This document shows positions 22,534 through 30,712 of a stretch of 37,763 nt of DNA, in pieces. Below the pieces are notes generated by a model. That model was not told the DNA's origin and ran no database searches. It was given only the letters and a program-made list of their open reading frames with translations. Position 1 is the first letter of the stretch, and every line of letters starts with the position of its first letter. This stretch comes from a virus, in IMG/VR virus record IMGVR_UViG_3300025872_000139, positions 1 to 37,763 of that record; one strand, given 5' to 3'. Position numbers and translations under genes: made by a program.

Positions 22534-24560
22534 CAGACGACTGTGAAGCTGCCGCTGAGCACTTCACTGCTGATGATAGGCACGGTACTGCCGTTGACCG
22601 GGAACTGCGTTGCCTCAATGGTGGTGGTTCCGTCAGTGTTGTGATCGATGGATGTGATTTGGTAATACTCCGTCTCGGTGCGGTTGTCGCCTGCGCTGCT
22701 GATCCGTTGCTTTTGCACCCGGATGATATTGGTAGGGATCAATCCGGTGGTATTAAGCGTCGTTTCAAACTCAATCGAATGCACTGAGTAGCGGCGCCGT
22801 GCCAGGAAGTGCTTGGCGTAGATGATCGCATGATTGCGGTTTGAGCAGAAGTCCGACATATCGAACTGCTCAACCGGAGCATCCAGGCTCACGCCGCTGT
22901 AACGCACCTGCACGCTTTGCTGTGTGCCGATAGCGTCCGGATCATTCTTGCGGAACAGCACAGCAACGTTTACATCAGACTTCTCTGCTGCACTGACGTA
23001 GGTTTTGCTGAAGCTGCCAGGCAGAATCTCATCTTCCGTAAACGTGGCCGCAGGCGTCAGCGTTGCTGTGCTGATCTGCTGGCTGCCATTAAGCGGCAAC
23101 ACCGAAGCAAAACGATATTGCCCGCCAGTTGAAATGAATGACAACAGGAAAAACGGCGCAGTTTCTGCGATCAGTTCAATGATGTTGACCGATTCGGAAA
23201 TGATGCCGTTGAACTGCAGGCTGTAGTTATTGCAGAACGTCGCCAGCGATGGCATGTTCGTGGTCAGGATTGGTCGGGATACATCAGGTGTTGTGCCAGC
23301 CGTCTGCCGTTTGAAGCTGGTGAACAGATACATAGCCAGATCCACTAGCTGGTTGCTGGCACCTTGCGTGCTACCAGCTGCATCCACGCTGTAGAGCGCC
23401 ACGCGGACGCCTTGCTCGTAGTAGATCGAGATCTGTCGCGTGGTGGTGGGATAAGAACCGCCATCTGGTGGATCATAAATATCGCCGACGATCTTTAAGA
23501 ATGTGATGTCTGCGTATGATGAGTTATCAGCCGTTGGCGTACTAGATGGGTCAGGATATTTGCTAACGACATACTCTTCTTGAACCGTAGTAAGAGTGCC
23601 AGTGCTTGGGGGCAAACTCGGATCAAATTGGTTGTCAACGCTAACGGTTGTATAAACAAAAGTGACACTGCCACTAAATCCTATTCCGGCAAGCTCTGCA
23701 GGAGTGTAAGGAGGTGCATATCCTACAACTGCAATATCATCTTCAGTTACGCCAACGGCGCCGCATGGAGGGGAAGCAAAAGGTGTAGCTCGTATATTGA
23801 AAGCAAATTGCAAGCCCGGCGGATGCCCATAATAGGCATCCCAAGACGAGGTTATGTCCGATCCTGTAATGTTGTCAAATACTTTTAAGGTCGCAAGAAT
23901 TACAGTATTTGTTGTGTCGCCAGTGCCTCTAGCTATATGCCTGAACCCGCTATAAGTTGTGGCGCCATAGTCGTCCCTTACAACATACTCGCCAGATATG
24001 CCAATGCCGTTTGTTATATAGGAATAGGTCTCATTTCCACAATACAACCCCGCGCCGAGAATTGGACACGTCCCTGGCGATGCTGCCAACGTGGCGGCGC
24101 TGTTGTAGATATTGCTGATTGTGATCGTCTGATCTTCTAAAAACGCCATGCAGCGCAAACCAACCCATGTGCGGTGCTTGACTGGGCTGCTGACGATTTC
24201 GCCCTGGCTCACAGGGAACAGGAAGCTGCCTTTAAAGAAATAGGACCCTGCCTTGACTAGCGCCGGCTGAATCCAGACACCGCCGCTATTGCTTACGCGC
24301 TTGCCGAATAGGATCGGCACCGTTTCGCCAGCAACAGCGATCCTCTGCTCTGCGCCAAGATCTGCATCTGGCGTCTTGCGATTATCAGGCGAACGGTCTT
24401 TATTGCTGATTGATTGATTAGGTGATGACTTTGGCGCGGGATAGCCGCAGGTATCTTGCGTCGTATTTACAACACCCTTGGCACGCTTAAGCCTGCGGCG
24501 AATCCGCTTTTTATCGGTCAGCCGATCCAGCCATTTGTTTGCCGGTGAAAGCCTGCTCAT
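22533..24560 (-). CDS. Tail tip/central hub protein, 675 aa
   Basis: The N-terminus is very basic (KKRIRRRLKRAKG), followed by AEQRIAVAGETVPILFGKRV and GGVWIQPALVKAG, the opening of the hub domain seen in phage tail-tip proteins related in role to lambda gpJ. The middle is beta-rich; the C-terminal 200 residues (CSNRNHAIIYAKHFLARRRY, then IEFETTLNTTGLIPTNIIRV) resemble the hub's second barrel. It would form the ring at the tail end to which fibres attach. Position after the tape measure and small tail-tip genes fits this order. Confidence 0.75.
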   Translation of the reverse strand: MSRLSPANKWLDRLTDKKRIRRRLKRAKGVVNTTQDTCGYPAPKSSPNQSISNKDRSPDNRKTPDADLGAEQRIAVAGETVPILFGKRVSNSGGVWIQPALVKAGSYFFKGSFLFPVSQGEIVSSPVKHRTWVGLRCMAFLEDQTITISNIYNSAATLAASPGTCPILGAGLYCGNETYSYITNGIGISGEYVVRDDYGATTYSGFRHIARGTGDTTNTVILATLKVFDNITGSDITSSWDAYYGHPPGLQFAFNIRATPFASPPCGAVGVTEDDIAVVGYAPPYTPAELAGIGFSGSVTFVYTTVSVDNQFDPSLPPSTGTLTTVQEEYVVSKYPDPSSTPTADNSSYADITFLKIVGDIYDPPDGGSYPTTTRQISIYYEQGVRVALYSVDAAGSTQGASNQLVDLAMYLFTSFKRQTAGTTPDVSRPILTTNMPSLATFCNNYSLQFNGIISESVNIIELIAETAPFFLLSFISTGGQYRFASVLPLNGSQQISTATLTPAATFTEDEILPGSFSKTYVSAAEKSDVNVAVLFRKNDPDAIGTQQSVQVRYSGVSLDAPVEQFDMSDFCSNRNHAIIYAKHFLARRRYSVHSIEFETTLNTTGLIPTNIIRVQKQRISSAGDNRTETEYYQITSIDHNTDGTTTIEATQFPVNGSTVPIISSEVLSGSFTVV

Positions 24561-24775
24561 TGTTCACACTCCTTGCATTGGCTCAATACTGCAGCCAGGA
24601 CTCTGGGTGGTAGCACTGACACACATTCATCAATGCAATGCACGCCTTCTAACTGCGTGCCATCAGCAGCAAGATAAACGCGGCGATTATCCTCAACGGC
24701 TAATGTGACGCCTTCATGGGTGCAGCCATCAACGCATCGCACTTTGAGTTTCACAGCCGCAATGATTCTGTTCAT
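24557..24775 (-). CDS. Small Cys-rich tail-region protein, 72 aa
   Basis: MNRIIAAVKLKVRCVDGCTH, then VTLAVEDNRRVYLAADGTQL and HCIDECVSVLPPRVLAAVLS, ending QCKECEQ. Six Cys and two His residues in pairs (C14/C18, C47/C51, C67/C70) suggest a metal or disulphide site. It overlaps both neighbours by four bases (ATGA). Its place between two tail-tip genes suggests a tail assembly role; lambda has small Fe-S tip proteins at a similar place, but homology is not visible. Confidence 0.65.
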   Translation of the reverse strand: MNRIIAAVKLKVRCVDGCTHEGVTLAVEDNRRVYLAADGTQLEGVHCIDECVSVLPPRVLAAVLSQCKECEQ

Positions 24776-25278
24776 CGTCCCGTAAACCTCCCAATCAGAT
24801 CAGATGCCACCTTGCGCGTTGGCACCTGTGGCTTTGTCTTGTCGATCATGGGACTGACCGTCCATGACACTGAGTCATCGTCAACCTGTGCGCCATCAAT
24901 GCCGCCAATGTAACGGCTGATCAGCTGAGCACTACCAGGATCAACGGCATCCATGCCAGCATCCTGCAAGTAGAGCGATGCGATAACCAAGCGGTTGGTG
25001 CCAATCGCCGTATCCGTGAGATCAATCACGTCGCCAGTGGCTGCAATCTCAATTGATAGATCGCCAATGCTATTGGCTGCACGCAGAGCAAAGCCTGATG
25101 CGGTGAACGGTATGTAGACAAAATCACCCTGCACATCGCTATCGATCAGCGACATATCCTGCGGCACCTGATAGAAGTTCTGCCAGCGGCGTGTTGGCGT
25201 GCGCTTGCCGCCGCTGTAGACGCTGTTGCGGTCCGCGTAATACTCAAGGAAGCAAAGCAGATCGTACTCAGCCATCAC
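24772..25278 (-). CDS. Minor tail protein, 168 aa
   Basis: MMAEYDLLCFLEYYADRNSV, RRWQNFYQVPQDMSLIDSDV and DFVYIPFTASGFALRAANSI are followed by LSIEIAATGDVIDLTDTAIG, a beta-sandwich-like pattern shared with DUF1833/minor-tail-type proteins that follow tape measures. The start overlaps the tape measure stop (ATGA). It likely joins the tail tip complex. Confidence 0.6.
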   Translation of the reverse strand: MMAEYDLLCFLEYYADRNSVYSGGKRTPTRRWQNFYQVPQDMSLIDSDVQGDFVYIPFTASGFALRAANSIGDLSIEIAATGDVIDLTDTAIGTNRLVIASLYLQDAGMDAVDPGSAQLISRYIGGIDGAQVDDDSVSWTVSPMIDKTKPQVPTRKVASDLIGRFTGR

Positions 25279-27083
25279 GCCAGCCCCAAGGAACGCCGCA
25301 CGCTGCTGTCGCCTGCAAGCAAGCTCAGCGTTTGATTGACGCCAGCCTGTACCGCTGCACTGAGATCGTCGGTGGTCACGTAGTTGGTGCCATCCATCTG
25401 CGTAACAGGGCCGGTTTGGATGCTTACGCTGGCACCGTTTGGCACCACCATGCCGCCCTCAGCGAACCGCGGGATTGCAGCCGGGCCACGCACACCAGCC
25501 ATCCAATTGGCAGCAAACGCGCCAGCCTTGGATTGCGGCACGATGTATTCAGGCTCGCCGCCTTCGCCCACCATGGCCAAGGTCGGGCCACTTACCACGC
25601 CACCCTCAGCAAAGCGCGGGATCTGGGGCATCGGAAGCTGCGGGATCTGTGGCAGCTGCAGCCTGGCCAGCGCAGCATTCGCGCCGCTAATAATGCCATT
25701 GATTGCGTTGATCACACTGCCGATAGCTGTGCCGATGCCATTGAGGATCTGATTGACGATGCCGCGCACTAATTCAAACGCTGCTTTGAATGGCGCCGTA
25801 ATTGCATCTTTAACGGTTTTGAACGCGTTGGCAATGCCTTCAACAAGCCCATTGATAGCCTTGGCAATAGGCTGCACAAACTTATCGTTTACAAAGTCTA
25901 CAATTAACTGGAATCCTGTGATATATGGATCAACAAAGACTTTTTTAAATACCTGCGCCGCTTGCTGCAGCACTGCGCCGATGGCCTTAAAGGCTTGACC
26001 GATTTGATCACGGAAAACGTAGATCGCAACGCCAGCAGCAACAGCAAGCGCAACCCATCCCACAGGGCCACTGAATACACCGATCAGGATCTGGCCGAGC
26101 GTACCAAGGCCAGCCACGAGCGGGCCAATTGCACCAGCCCACCCAGCGATCAATGCAGGGATGCCAACCAAGGCAGCGCCGATGCCAGCCAGCAATGGGC
26201 CAAGAGTGGTCACAATCGTGAGCACTGATGCAATGGCGGGGCCAAACAACACAAGCGCAGCAGTCAACGCGCCAAGTCCAGCTACAAGGTTTTGAACCGG
26301 TTGAGGCAATCCTGCAAACCATTGCGCCCATCCGGCAATGGCCTGCGCCACCTGCGTCAGGTATGGCAGCAACGCGGTAACCGCTTCATTGAACGGGCCA
26401 GCAATAGATCGAGCGATGCCATTCAATGCATCGTTGAACTTATCAGCCGCTTGCGCCATTTCCGTATCGATTGTCGCTGAGTATTGGCTGAGCGCATCAC
26501 GGCCGCCGTTCAGCATTGGGATCAGGTTCATGCCCGACTTGCCGAATAGCTCCATGGCCAGCGCAGTCTTCTGCGCACCGTCTGGCATCTTGGCGAACTT
26601 ATCAGCAAGGTCGAGCATGATCGCGTCAACACCGCGAATCTTGCCCTGAGCATCCGTTGAGCTGATGCCAATCGCCTTCAATGCTTCATTGGTTTTCGAT
26701 GCAGGATCAACAATCCCCTTTGATAGCCGCCCCATCGCCTTGGCAACTTCATCAATGCTGCTGCCTGAATCTTGTGCTGCTGCACCAAACTTGCTCAGGA
26801 TCGGCACCGCAACGCCCGTGCGCTGGCTGAGATCGTTCAGGTTGTCGGCTGCATCAATGGCGCGCTTGCCCATTGCAGTCAGGCCGGCGATGCCAGCAGC
26901 AGGTACCAATGCACCAAGCGCTCCGCCGATACCGGCTGTTGCACCCTTCAACCGACCGAATGTGCCAGACAATCCGGTCGCTTCTTTATTTGCCTTGCCA
27001 AGCGCACGGTCAAGGTTCTCGATCTGGGCCAGACCGTCAACCTTTGCCCTGATCGTGAGGGCGGTTGTCATGTCCAGCGCCAT
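25275..27083 (-). CDS. Tail tape measure protein, 602 aa
   Basis: A long helical protein with Ala/Gly-rich hydrophobic centre. The N-terminus (IRAKVDGLAQIENLDRALGK, ATAGIGGALGALVPAAGIAG) and the KMPDGAQKTALAMELFGKSG segment are characteristic of phage tape measures. Residues 240-370 are strongly hydrophobic, the part expected to enter the host membrane during ejection. Two related EGGxV elements lie near the C-terminus (RFAEGGVVSGPTLAMVGEGG and RFAEGGMVVPNG). At the usual 0.15 nm per residue the tail would be near 90 nm. It follows the tail-chaperone pair, as in lambda. Confidence 0.92.
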   Translation of the reverse strand: MALDMTTALTIRAKVDGLAQIENLDRALGKANKEATGLSGTFGRLKGATAGIGGALGALVPAAGIAGLTAMGKRAIDAADNLNDLSQRTGVAVPILSKFGAAAQDSGSSIDEVAKAMGRLSKGIVDPASKTNEALKAIGISSTDAQGKIRGVDAIMLDLADKFAKMPDGAQKTALAMELFGKSGMNLIPMLNGGRDALSQYSATIDTEMAQAADKFNDALNGIARSIAGPFNEAVTALLPYLTQVAQAIAGWAQWFAGLPQPVQNLVAGLGALTAALVLFGPAIASVLTIVTTLGPLLAGIGAALVGIPALIAGWAGAIGPLVAGLGTLGQILIGVFSGPVGWVALAVAAGVAIYVFRDQIGQAFKAIGAVLQQAAQVFKKVFVDPYITGFQLIVDFVNDKFVQPIAKAINGLVEGIANAFKTVKDAITAPFKAAFELVRGIVNQILNGIGTAIGSVINAINGIISGANAALARLQLPQIPQLPMPQIPRFAEGGVVSGPTLAMVGEGGEPEYIVPQSKAGAFAANWMAGVRGPAAIPRFAEGGMVVPNGASVSIQTGPVTQMDGTNYVTTDDLSAAVQAGVNQTLSLLAGDSSVRRSLGLA

Positions 27084-27085
27084 GG

Positions 27086-27376
27086 CTACTTCTTGCGCTT
27101 GTTGATTGCTGCAACCACTGTAGCCTCAATGATCTGCAGGTCACCTAGAACATTGGCCGCATCAGCAACCTGCAGCAGATCAAACACCCAGCGCACGGCG
27201 CCATAGTCGAGGCCGATCATGGTGCCGGAATCAGTGCGCCATTGCGTCTGCACTTTGAGGAACACGAGCACGGCTGCCCATGCTTCAGGCTCCACCTCGA
27301 AGTTCACGGCCGCTTTGCTCGGTGGTGGTTCGATGCCGAAGATTGCCGCATCTTTTGCGGTCTCATCGATCTCCAT
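27086..27376 (-). CDS. Tail assembly chaperone, downstream (T-type) frame
   Basis: The frame is open upstream of its first ATG (27376) all the way to the slippery site at 27409-27415, so it is probably made mainly as the C-terminal part of a frameshift fusion. It reads KDAAIFGIEPPPSKAAVNFE, then VEPEAWAAVLVFLKVQTQWR and LDYGAVRWVFDLL, resembling DUF1799-type tail chaperone partners. In lambda the matching region (T) binds the tail tube protein to the tape measure. It ends two bases before the tape measure start. Confidence 0.8.
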   Translation of the reverse strand: MEIDETAKDAAIFGIEPPPSKAAVNFEVEPEAWAAVLVFLKVQTQWRTDSGTMIGLDYGAVRWVFDLLQVADAANVLGDLQIIEATVVAAINKRKK

Positions 27377-27405
27377 GCCACCGAGCCAATGCTCAGCGGC
27401 CCCGA

Positions 27406-27786
27406 TCAGTTTTTTCTCTTCTGCTCCACCAGCGACTCGAAGTAGGCGGCAACCAATGCGCCGGCCATCATCGGCACGTCCAGCAGCTGCGCCTTTACCG
27501 CATTGCTGAATGGCACTGGCTCACCATCGCCATCGATGATTCCATCCCAGCCGACGAGGATCTCATCAGCAATGCTCTGATCGCTGATACCCTCGCCAGT
27601 GTCCTCGCCCTTTTCGTTCGCCTTAACGCGCAACTGCACCTCGCGCTGAATCTCATTGATGCGGCTCTGGGGCAACCGTTTGAACTCAGCATCGAATGTC
27701 TGCCGCTCTCGCTTCCCACCATTGGCCGGAAGCTTAATGCTCACCGGCCAGGTGTAGGAGTCCGACTGCTTGAGGACAAATGCCAC
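27406..27786 (-). CDS. Tail assembly chaperone, G-type frame, 126 aa
   Basis: Starts MAFVLKQSDSYTWPVSIKLP and includes RERQTFDAEFKRLPQSRINE, matching the G-like chaperone that coats the tape measure before tube assembly. It ends LVEQKRKN with the final codons AGA AAA AAC TGA. A -1 shift there gives a fusion of about 233 residues with the next frame. It is placed between the tail tube and tape measure genes, the conserved position. Confidence 0.85.
   Translation of the reverse strand: MAFVLKQSDSYTWPVSIKLPANGGKRERQTFDAEFKRLPQSRINEIQREVQLRVKANEKGEDTGEGISDQSIADEILVGWDGIIDGDGEPVPFSNAVKAQLLDVPMMAGALVAAYFESLVEQKRKN
27409..27415 (-). promoter_or_regulatory. Programmed -1 ribosomal frameshift site (A AAA AAC)
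   Basis: Read on the minus strand the heptamer A AAA AAC stands in the correct phase immediately before the TGA of the G-type frame. After a -1 slip the ribosome continues CTG ATC GGG GCC into the T-type frame, giving LIGAAEHWLGGMEIDE and on to 27086. This is the classic X XXY YYZ class and is at the position where tail-chaperone frameshifts occur. Confidence 0.85.
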
Positions 27787-27791
27787 GCGGA

Positions 27792-28730
27792 TCAGGTGAA
27801 GACTAGTTGCATCTCATCATTGCCCGAATCGGTCGGAGTGGCAATGTATGGCAGGGTCAGCATCTGGATGCCATCCTCATCGCTGTAGGACGGGTTGCCC
27901 AGATCGATCTGGCTGGCGGTAAATGTGATGATGTTGCCTGCAGTCTGGCCGTGCTGGAACGTGAGGTTTCCAGTGCTGTTGCCGGTAGCGTCGTTGAAGA
28001 AATTGTGAGCGCTGACTGAAACGGCCTCGATCATCACCTCGCCAGCAGGGGCGCGGTTGGTGATAATTACCTCTTTCGTGCAGCCCACCAGCTCGCGATA
28101 CACCAGCTCATTGGCCAATTCCATCGTGAAGCTCTGAAGGCAACCGGCATAGCTGAACACTTGGAAGCTAGTGGTGTTGCCCTGCTTGAACACCACCGGA
28201 TCAGCCTGAGCCGAATAGGTCGGTGTGCTGATAGCCGATGCGGTCGGTGCGTTGTAGATGCCTGTGAACTCAAACGCGATAGTGGGGATCTCGCCCACTG
28301 TGCAGTTCAGGGAGAATGTGCCTCGGCAGCCAGTCGCTTTGTGCAGCACGCCATCGTTGTTGAAGTAGATGGTGACTGAGCCGGGTGAGGTGCTGCTGTT
28401 TGGCACATAGGTCACGCTAGTGCTAGCGGCAACCGTCTCTGTAAACGAACATGCTTTCAGCAGTGGGCCATATGCCGGGGGCGTGCCAGCAGTGCCAGAC
28501 CCTGCAAGCTCCACCTCAAAGTTGATCAGCACACGGGTTTGCGCCAGCAGCTGTTCAGATTGGCCCAGGTAAGGACGGATCAACTCACGGCTAACAGTGT
28601 CAGCCTCAAGCGGTGTCACTTCAATATTCCGAACCAGAATGGCGTTGGCGCCAGCGGTTGGAGTCGGATCGGTTCCGTATGTGGTTTCAGCTTTGGCCAG
28701 CAGCAGCTGGCGGCGGGAAAGCAGCGGCAT
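27792..28730 (-). CDS. Major tail tube protein, 312 aa
   Basis: SRRQLLLAKAETTYGTDPTP is the usual opening of this tail tube family (long, Ig-like group). The body is beta-rich with Thr/Ser/Gly repeats (CTVGEIPTIAFEFTGIYNAP, then TSFQVFSYAGCLQSFTMELA), consistent with a tube-forming barrel. Its place between the tail terminator and chaperone genes matches siphovirus order. A 40-base gap precedes it, one of the few in this operon, so an internal promoter or strong translation start is possible for this abundant protein. Confidence 0.85.
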   Translation of the reverse strand: MPLLSRRQLLLAKAETTYGTDPTPTAGANAILVRNIEVTPLEADTVSRELIRPYLGQSEQLLAQTRVLINFEVELAGSGTAGTPPAYGPLLKACSFTETVAASTSVTYVPNSSTSPGSVTIYFNNDGVLHKATGCRGTFSLNCTVGEIPTIAFEFTGIYNAPTASAISTPTYSAQADPVVFKQGNTTSFQVFSYAGCLQSFTMELANELVYRELVGCTKEVIITNRAPAGEVMIEAVSVSAHNFFNDATGNSTGNLTFQHGQTAGNIITFTASQIDLGNPSYSDEDGIQMLTLPYIATPTDSGNDEMQLVFT

Positions 28731-28770
28731 GGCTTGGCCGGATGGAATCTTTCAACCCATCGTAGCCGGC

Positions 28771-29199
28771 TCAGCTAATAGTCAAATTGGTGACTGAGGT
28801 GCGATAACGCACAAGATATTCGCAGCCAATCACGCCAGCCGGTTGATCAGCTTCCACCATCTCGAAGCTCACCGATTGCGGTTGCACATCAATGGCATAT
28901 CCGCCCAGGGTGAGATCGGCCATCATCTTGGCGTGCAGGCTCTCAATGATCGGATCAGCCGTCTGATCCGGCACGGTGCCGCGCACGATCACCGCAATCC
29001 GTACCGTCAGGCTCCAATCCAGCGTGGGAAGACTGGTGTTCTGCTGCGCTGTATCCGAGATCGGCTCAATCACAAGCGCCGGGCTTTCGCCGCGGCTCAG
29101 TGGTTCCACCCTGCTGCGATAGATCCGGGTGCTGACGCCGGTAGTTCCGGTGAGCGCCGTGCGGATCGCGGTCAGTACCTGTTCGCGCTTGGTAGTCAT
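28771..29199 (-). CDS. Tail terminator/completion protein, gpU-like, 142 aa
   Basis: KREQVLTAIRTALTGTTGVS followed by TRIYRSRVEPLSRGESPALV and a central strand LDWSLTVRIAVIVRG are the pattern of minor tail proteins that cap the tube near the head. Length (142) and gene position between the joining proteins and the tube protein agree. It would stop tube growth and mate tail to head. Confidence 0.75.
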   Translation of the reverse strand: MTTKREQVLTAIRTALTGTTGVSTRIYRSRVEPLSRGESPALVIEPISDTAQQNTSLPTLDWSLTVRIAVIVRGTVPDQTADPIIESLHAKMMADLTLGGYAIDVQPQSVSFEMVEADQPAGVIGCEYLVRYRTSVTNLTIS

Positions 29200-29201
29200 G
29201 G

Positions 29202-29840
29202 TTATGCCGAGGCAACCTGCACCACTGTGCAGATGATGCCGGGGATGCTGGGATGTGCCGGGCTACTTGATGCCGGATCGGCATTTATATAGGCTGCCAC
29301 ATTGCTGGTCATCCACATCAGCTCAATGTAGTCACCACCTACCAAGCCCAGCACAAAGTTTACGGTGCCGATAACGTTGCCTTCCACGCCTCCATGGCTG
29401 GAAATGACACTGAACTTGCTGTCGCTAGCAGGCACATCTCCGCTAGTGCCACTGTCGTTCTTGCGCAACCAGACGTTCACGTCATGGATCTGCGCGTCAC
29501 TATTGCTGAACTGGATCGAGAACGTGAAGCTATAGATTCCCGGATGGTCAACCGTGATCCGGCTGTCTGAGACGATTCTTACGCCACGGCTTGTCAGATC
29601 AACCTGTCGTAAAAAAATCGGATAGGCAGTGTTGATCGCCGCCGCAACTTGTGATGTCGTATCCCAGAACGATCCCCAGTAGCCAGGGCAGCCGTGGTAC
29701 GGCAACTTGCTCCATGGCGTCAGGCCATTGCCGATCTTCAGATTCTGCGTATCACTCTCAAGGCCAGGCTCTCCTGTCATCAGCACAGGATTCAGCGCTG
29801 CCCATTGGCTTCTGGTGTTGACCTTGAATGGACCGCTCAT
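29202..29840 (-). CDS. Fibre-like protein in the head-tail joining cluster, 212 aa
   Basis: Residues 10-48 (QWAALNPVLMTGEPGLESDT, then NLKIGNGLTPWSKLPYHG) are the same short Mtd-N-type domain found at the start of the large fibre at 19671. The rest resembles a C1q/TNF-like jelly roll: DHPGIYSFTFSIQFSNSDAQ, VNVWLRKNDSG, and the ending GGDYIELMWMTSNVAAYINA. Such folds make trimeric surface knobs that bind glycans or proteins. Placed between the joining and tail terminator genes, it could be a decoration or collar whisker. Confidence 0.7.
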   Translation of the reverse strand: MSGPFKVNTRSQWAALNPVLMTGEPGLESDTQNLKIGNGLTPWSKLPYHGCPGYWGSFWDTTSQVAAAINTAYPIFLRQVDLTSRGVRIVSDSRITVDHPGIYSFTFSIQFSNSDAQIHDVNVWLRKNDSGTSGDVPASDSKFSVISSHGGVEGNVIGTVNFVLGLVGGDYIELMWMTSNVAAYINADPASSSPAHPSIPGIICTVVQVASA

Positions 29841-30115
29841 GTCTTCTGCAATCCGAGTTGTACAAACTTGCCGTCATCCATGAGCATGGTCTCTCTGACG
29901 GTGTAAGCAGCCCCATCCACAGTGATTGAATCGCCGCGAATGAGGCTGCCGAAGTTTGAGGTTCTGGCCGTCAGCGTGTAGTCAGTGCTGAGCACCATCC
30001 CATCGCTGATCACCTGGCTAGGCATGTCCAGGATTCCCTTCGCAGTAACAGCGCCAGCCGTGCAGCTGACGCCGAAATCTGCGAGGAACACATCCAGATC
30101 CTCAGTGAATGCCAT
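29837..30115 (-). CDS. Head-tail joining protein, FII-like, 92 aa
   Basis: MAFTEDLDVFLADFGVSCTA, then DYTLTARTSNFGSLIRGDSI and GAAYTVRETMLMDDGKFVQL. This is the compact beta fold of the lambda gpFII/Phage_attach-type joining proteins (a short barrel ending TVREpxxxDDGxxxxLxL). It would sit under the portal complex and receive the tail. Overlaps the fibre-like gene by ATGA. Confidence 0.7.
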   Translation of the reverse strand: MAFTEDLDVFLADFGVSCTAGAVTAKGILDMPSQVISDGMVLSTDYTLTARTSNFGSLIRGDSITVDGAAYTVRETMLMDDGKFVQLGLQKT

Positions 30116-30117
30116 GC

Positions 30118-30507
30118 TCAGCTGTACTTCTTAGAGCCGAGAGCCACCACGGAAACGGCGCCGGTGCCGGTGCCGCCGGTCACAGTGAAGAGCACGCGAA
30201 CGTAACGACGGAGATCGTTGCTGTTCAGGTAGATCTTCTCTTGGAATGCGGTGTTAGCGGCAGCAGCGGTGAAGCCGCCACCAGTCACATCCACGAAATC
30301 GCCGGAAGTGGTGGTGTTGCTGTGCTGGATCTTGGCAGTCAGGGTGACGCCAGAGCCGGCAGCAGCTGCATCGATGATGAAGGCAATGTCGCCCTCATAA
30401 TCCACGAGATCAACGTTGGCAGGGGTGCCAGCGCCGGTGGATGCCACAACAGCGTTGTTGTGCAGCTCGAGCAGATCGGTCTTAGATCCGAGGTTGTGGA
30501 TGGTCAT
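30118..30507 (-). CDS. Probable head decoration or joining protein, 129 aa
   Basis: A Gly/Ala/Thr/Val-rich beta protein (VDYEGDIAFIIDAAAAGSGV, then TLTAKIQHSNTTTSGDFVDV, LRRYVRVLFTVTGGTGTGAV). Location just after the capsid gene and composition suggest a capsid-surface or stabilising protein. No strong family match by eye. It overlaps the 68-residue gene by ATGA. Confidence 0.55.
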   Translation of the reverse strand: MTIHNLGSKTDLLELHNNAVVASTGAGTPANVDLVDYEGDIAFIIDAAAAGSGVTLTAKIQHSNTTTSGDFVDVTGGGFTAAAANTAFQEKIYLNSNDLRRYVRVLFTVTGGTGTGAVSVVALGSKKYS

Positions 30508-30710
30508 GATTTTGCCCTCCGTCGGGGGGTGGTTGGTTTAGGTGCAGGTTGAGCAATGGTCTCAACTGCGTCTACTACAGAGGCAACAGCCTCAACAGCT
30601 TTGCCGATACCGATCAGGAGTTTGGCGTCAGAGGGGGAAGCCTCTAGGACTTCCCCAGTTTTGACGACCCGGCCCGCCAGCATCGTTTGCCGTAAGACCT
30701 TGATCAACAT
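30504..30710 (-). CDS. Small head-region protein, 68 aa
   Basis: MLIKVLRQTMLAGRVVKTGE and VLEASPSDAKLLIGIGKAVE form a small beta/alpha domain often found just after the capsid gene in phages; the tail APKPTTPRRRAKS is basic and disordered. It starts two bases after the capsid stop. Possibly an accessory to DNA packaging comparable in position to lambda FI, but not recognisably homologous. Confidence 0.6.
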   Translation of the reverse strand: MLIKVLRQTMLAGRVVKTGEVLEASPSDAKLLIGIGKAVEAVASVVDAVETIAQPAPKPTTPRRRAKS

Positions 30711-30712
30711 GA

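Noticed and set aside
25191-25772. 193-codon plus-strand ORF opposite the tape measure and minor tail genes
   Set aside because: Shadow of GC-rich sense codons; rich in Arg, His and Cys with no domain.
19671-29840. Diversity-generating retroelement suggested by Mtd-like N-terminal domains
   Set aside because: No reverse transcriptase and no template/variable repeat pair were seen; the domain is only a virion anchor.
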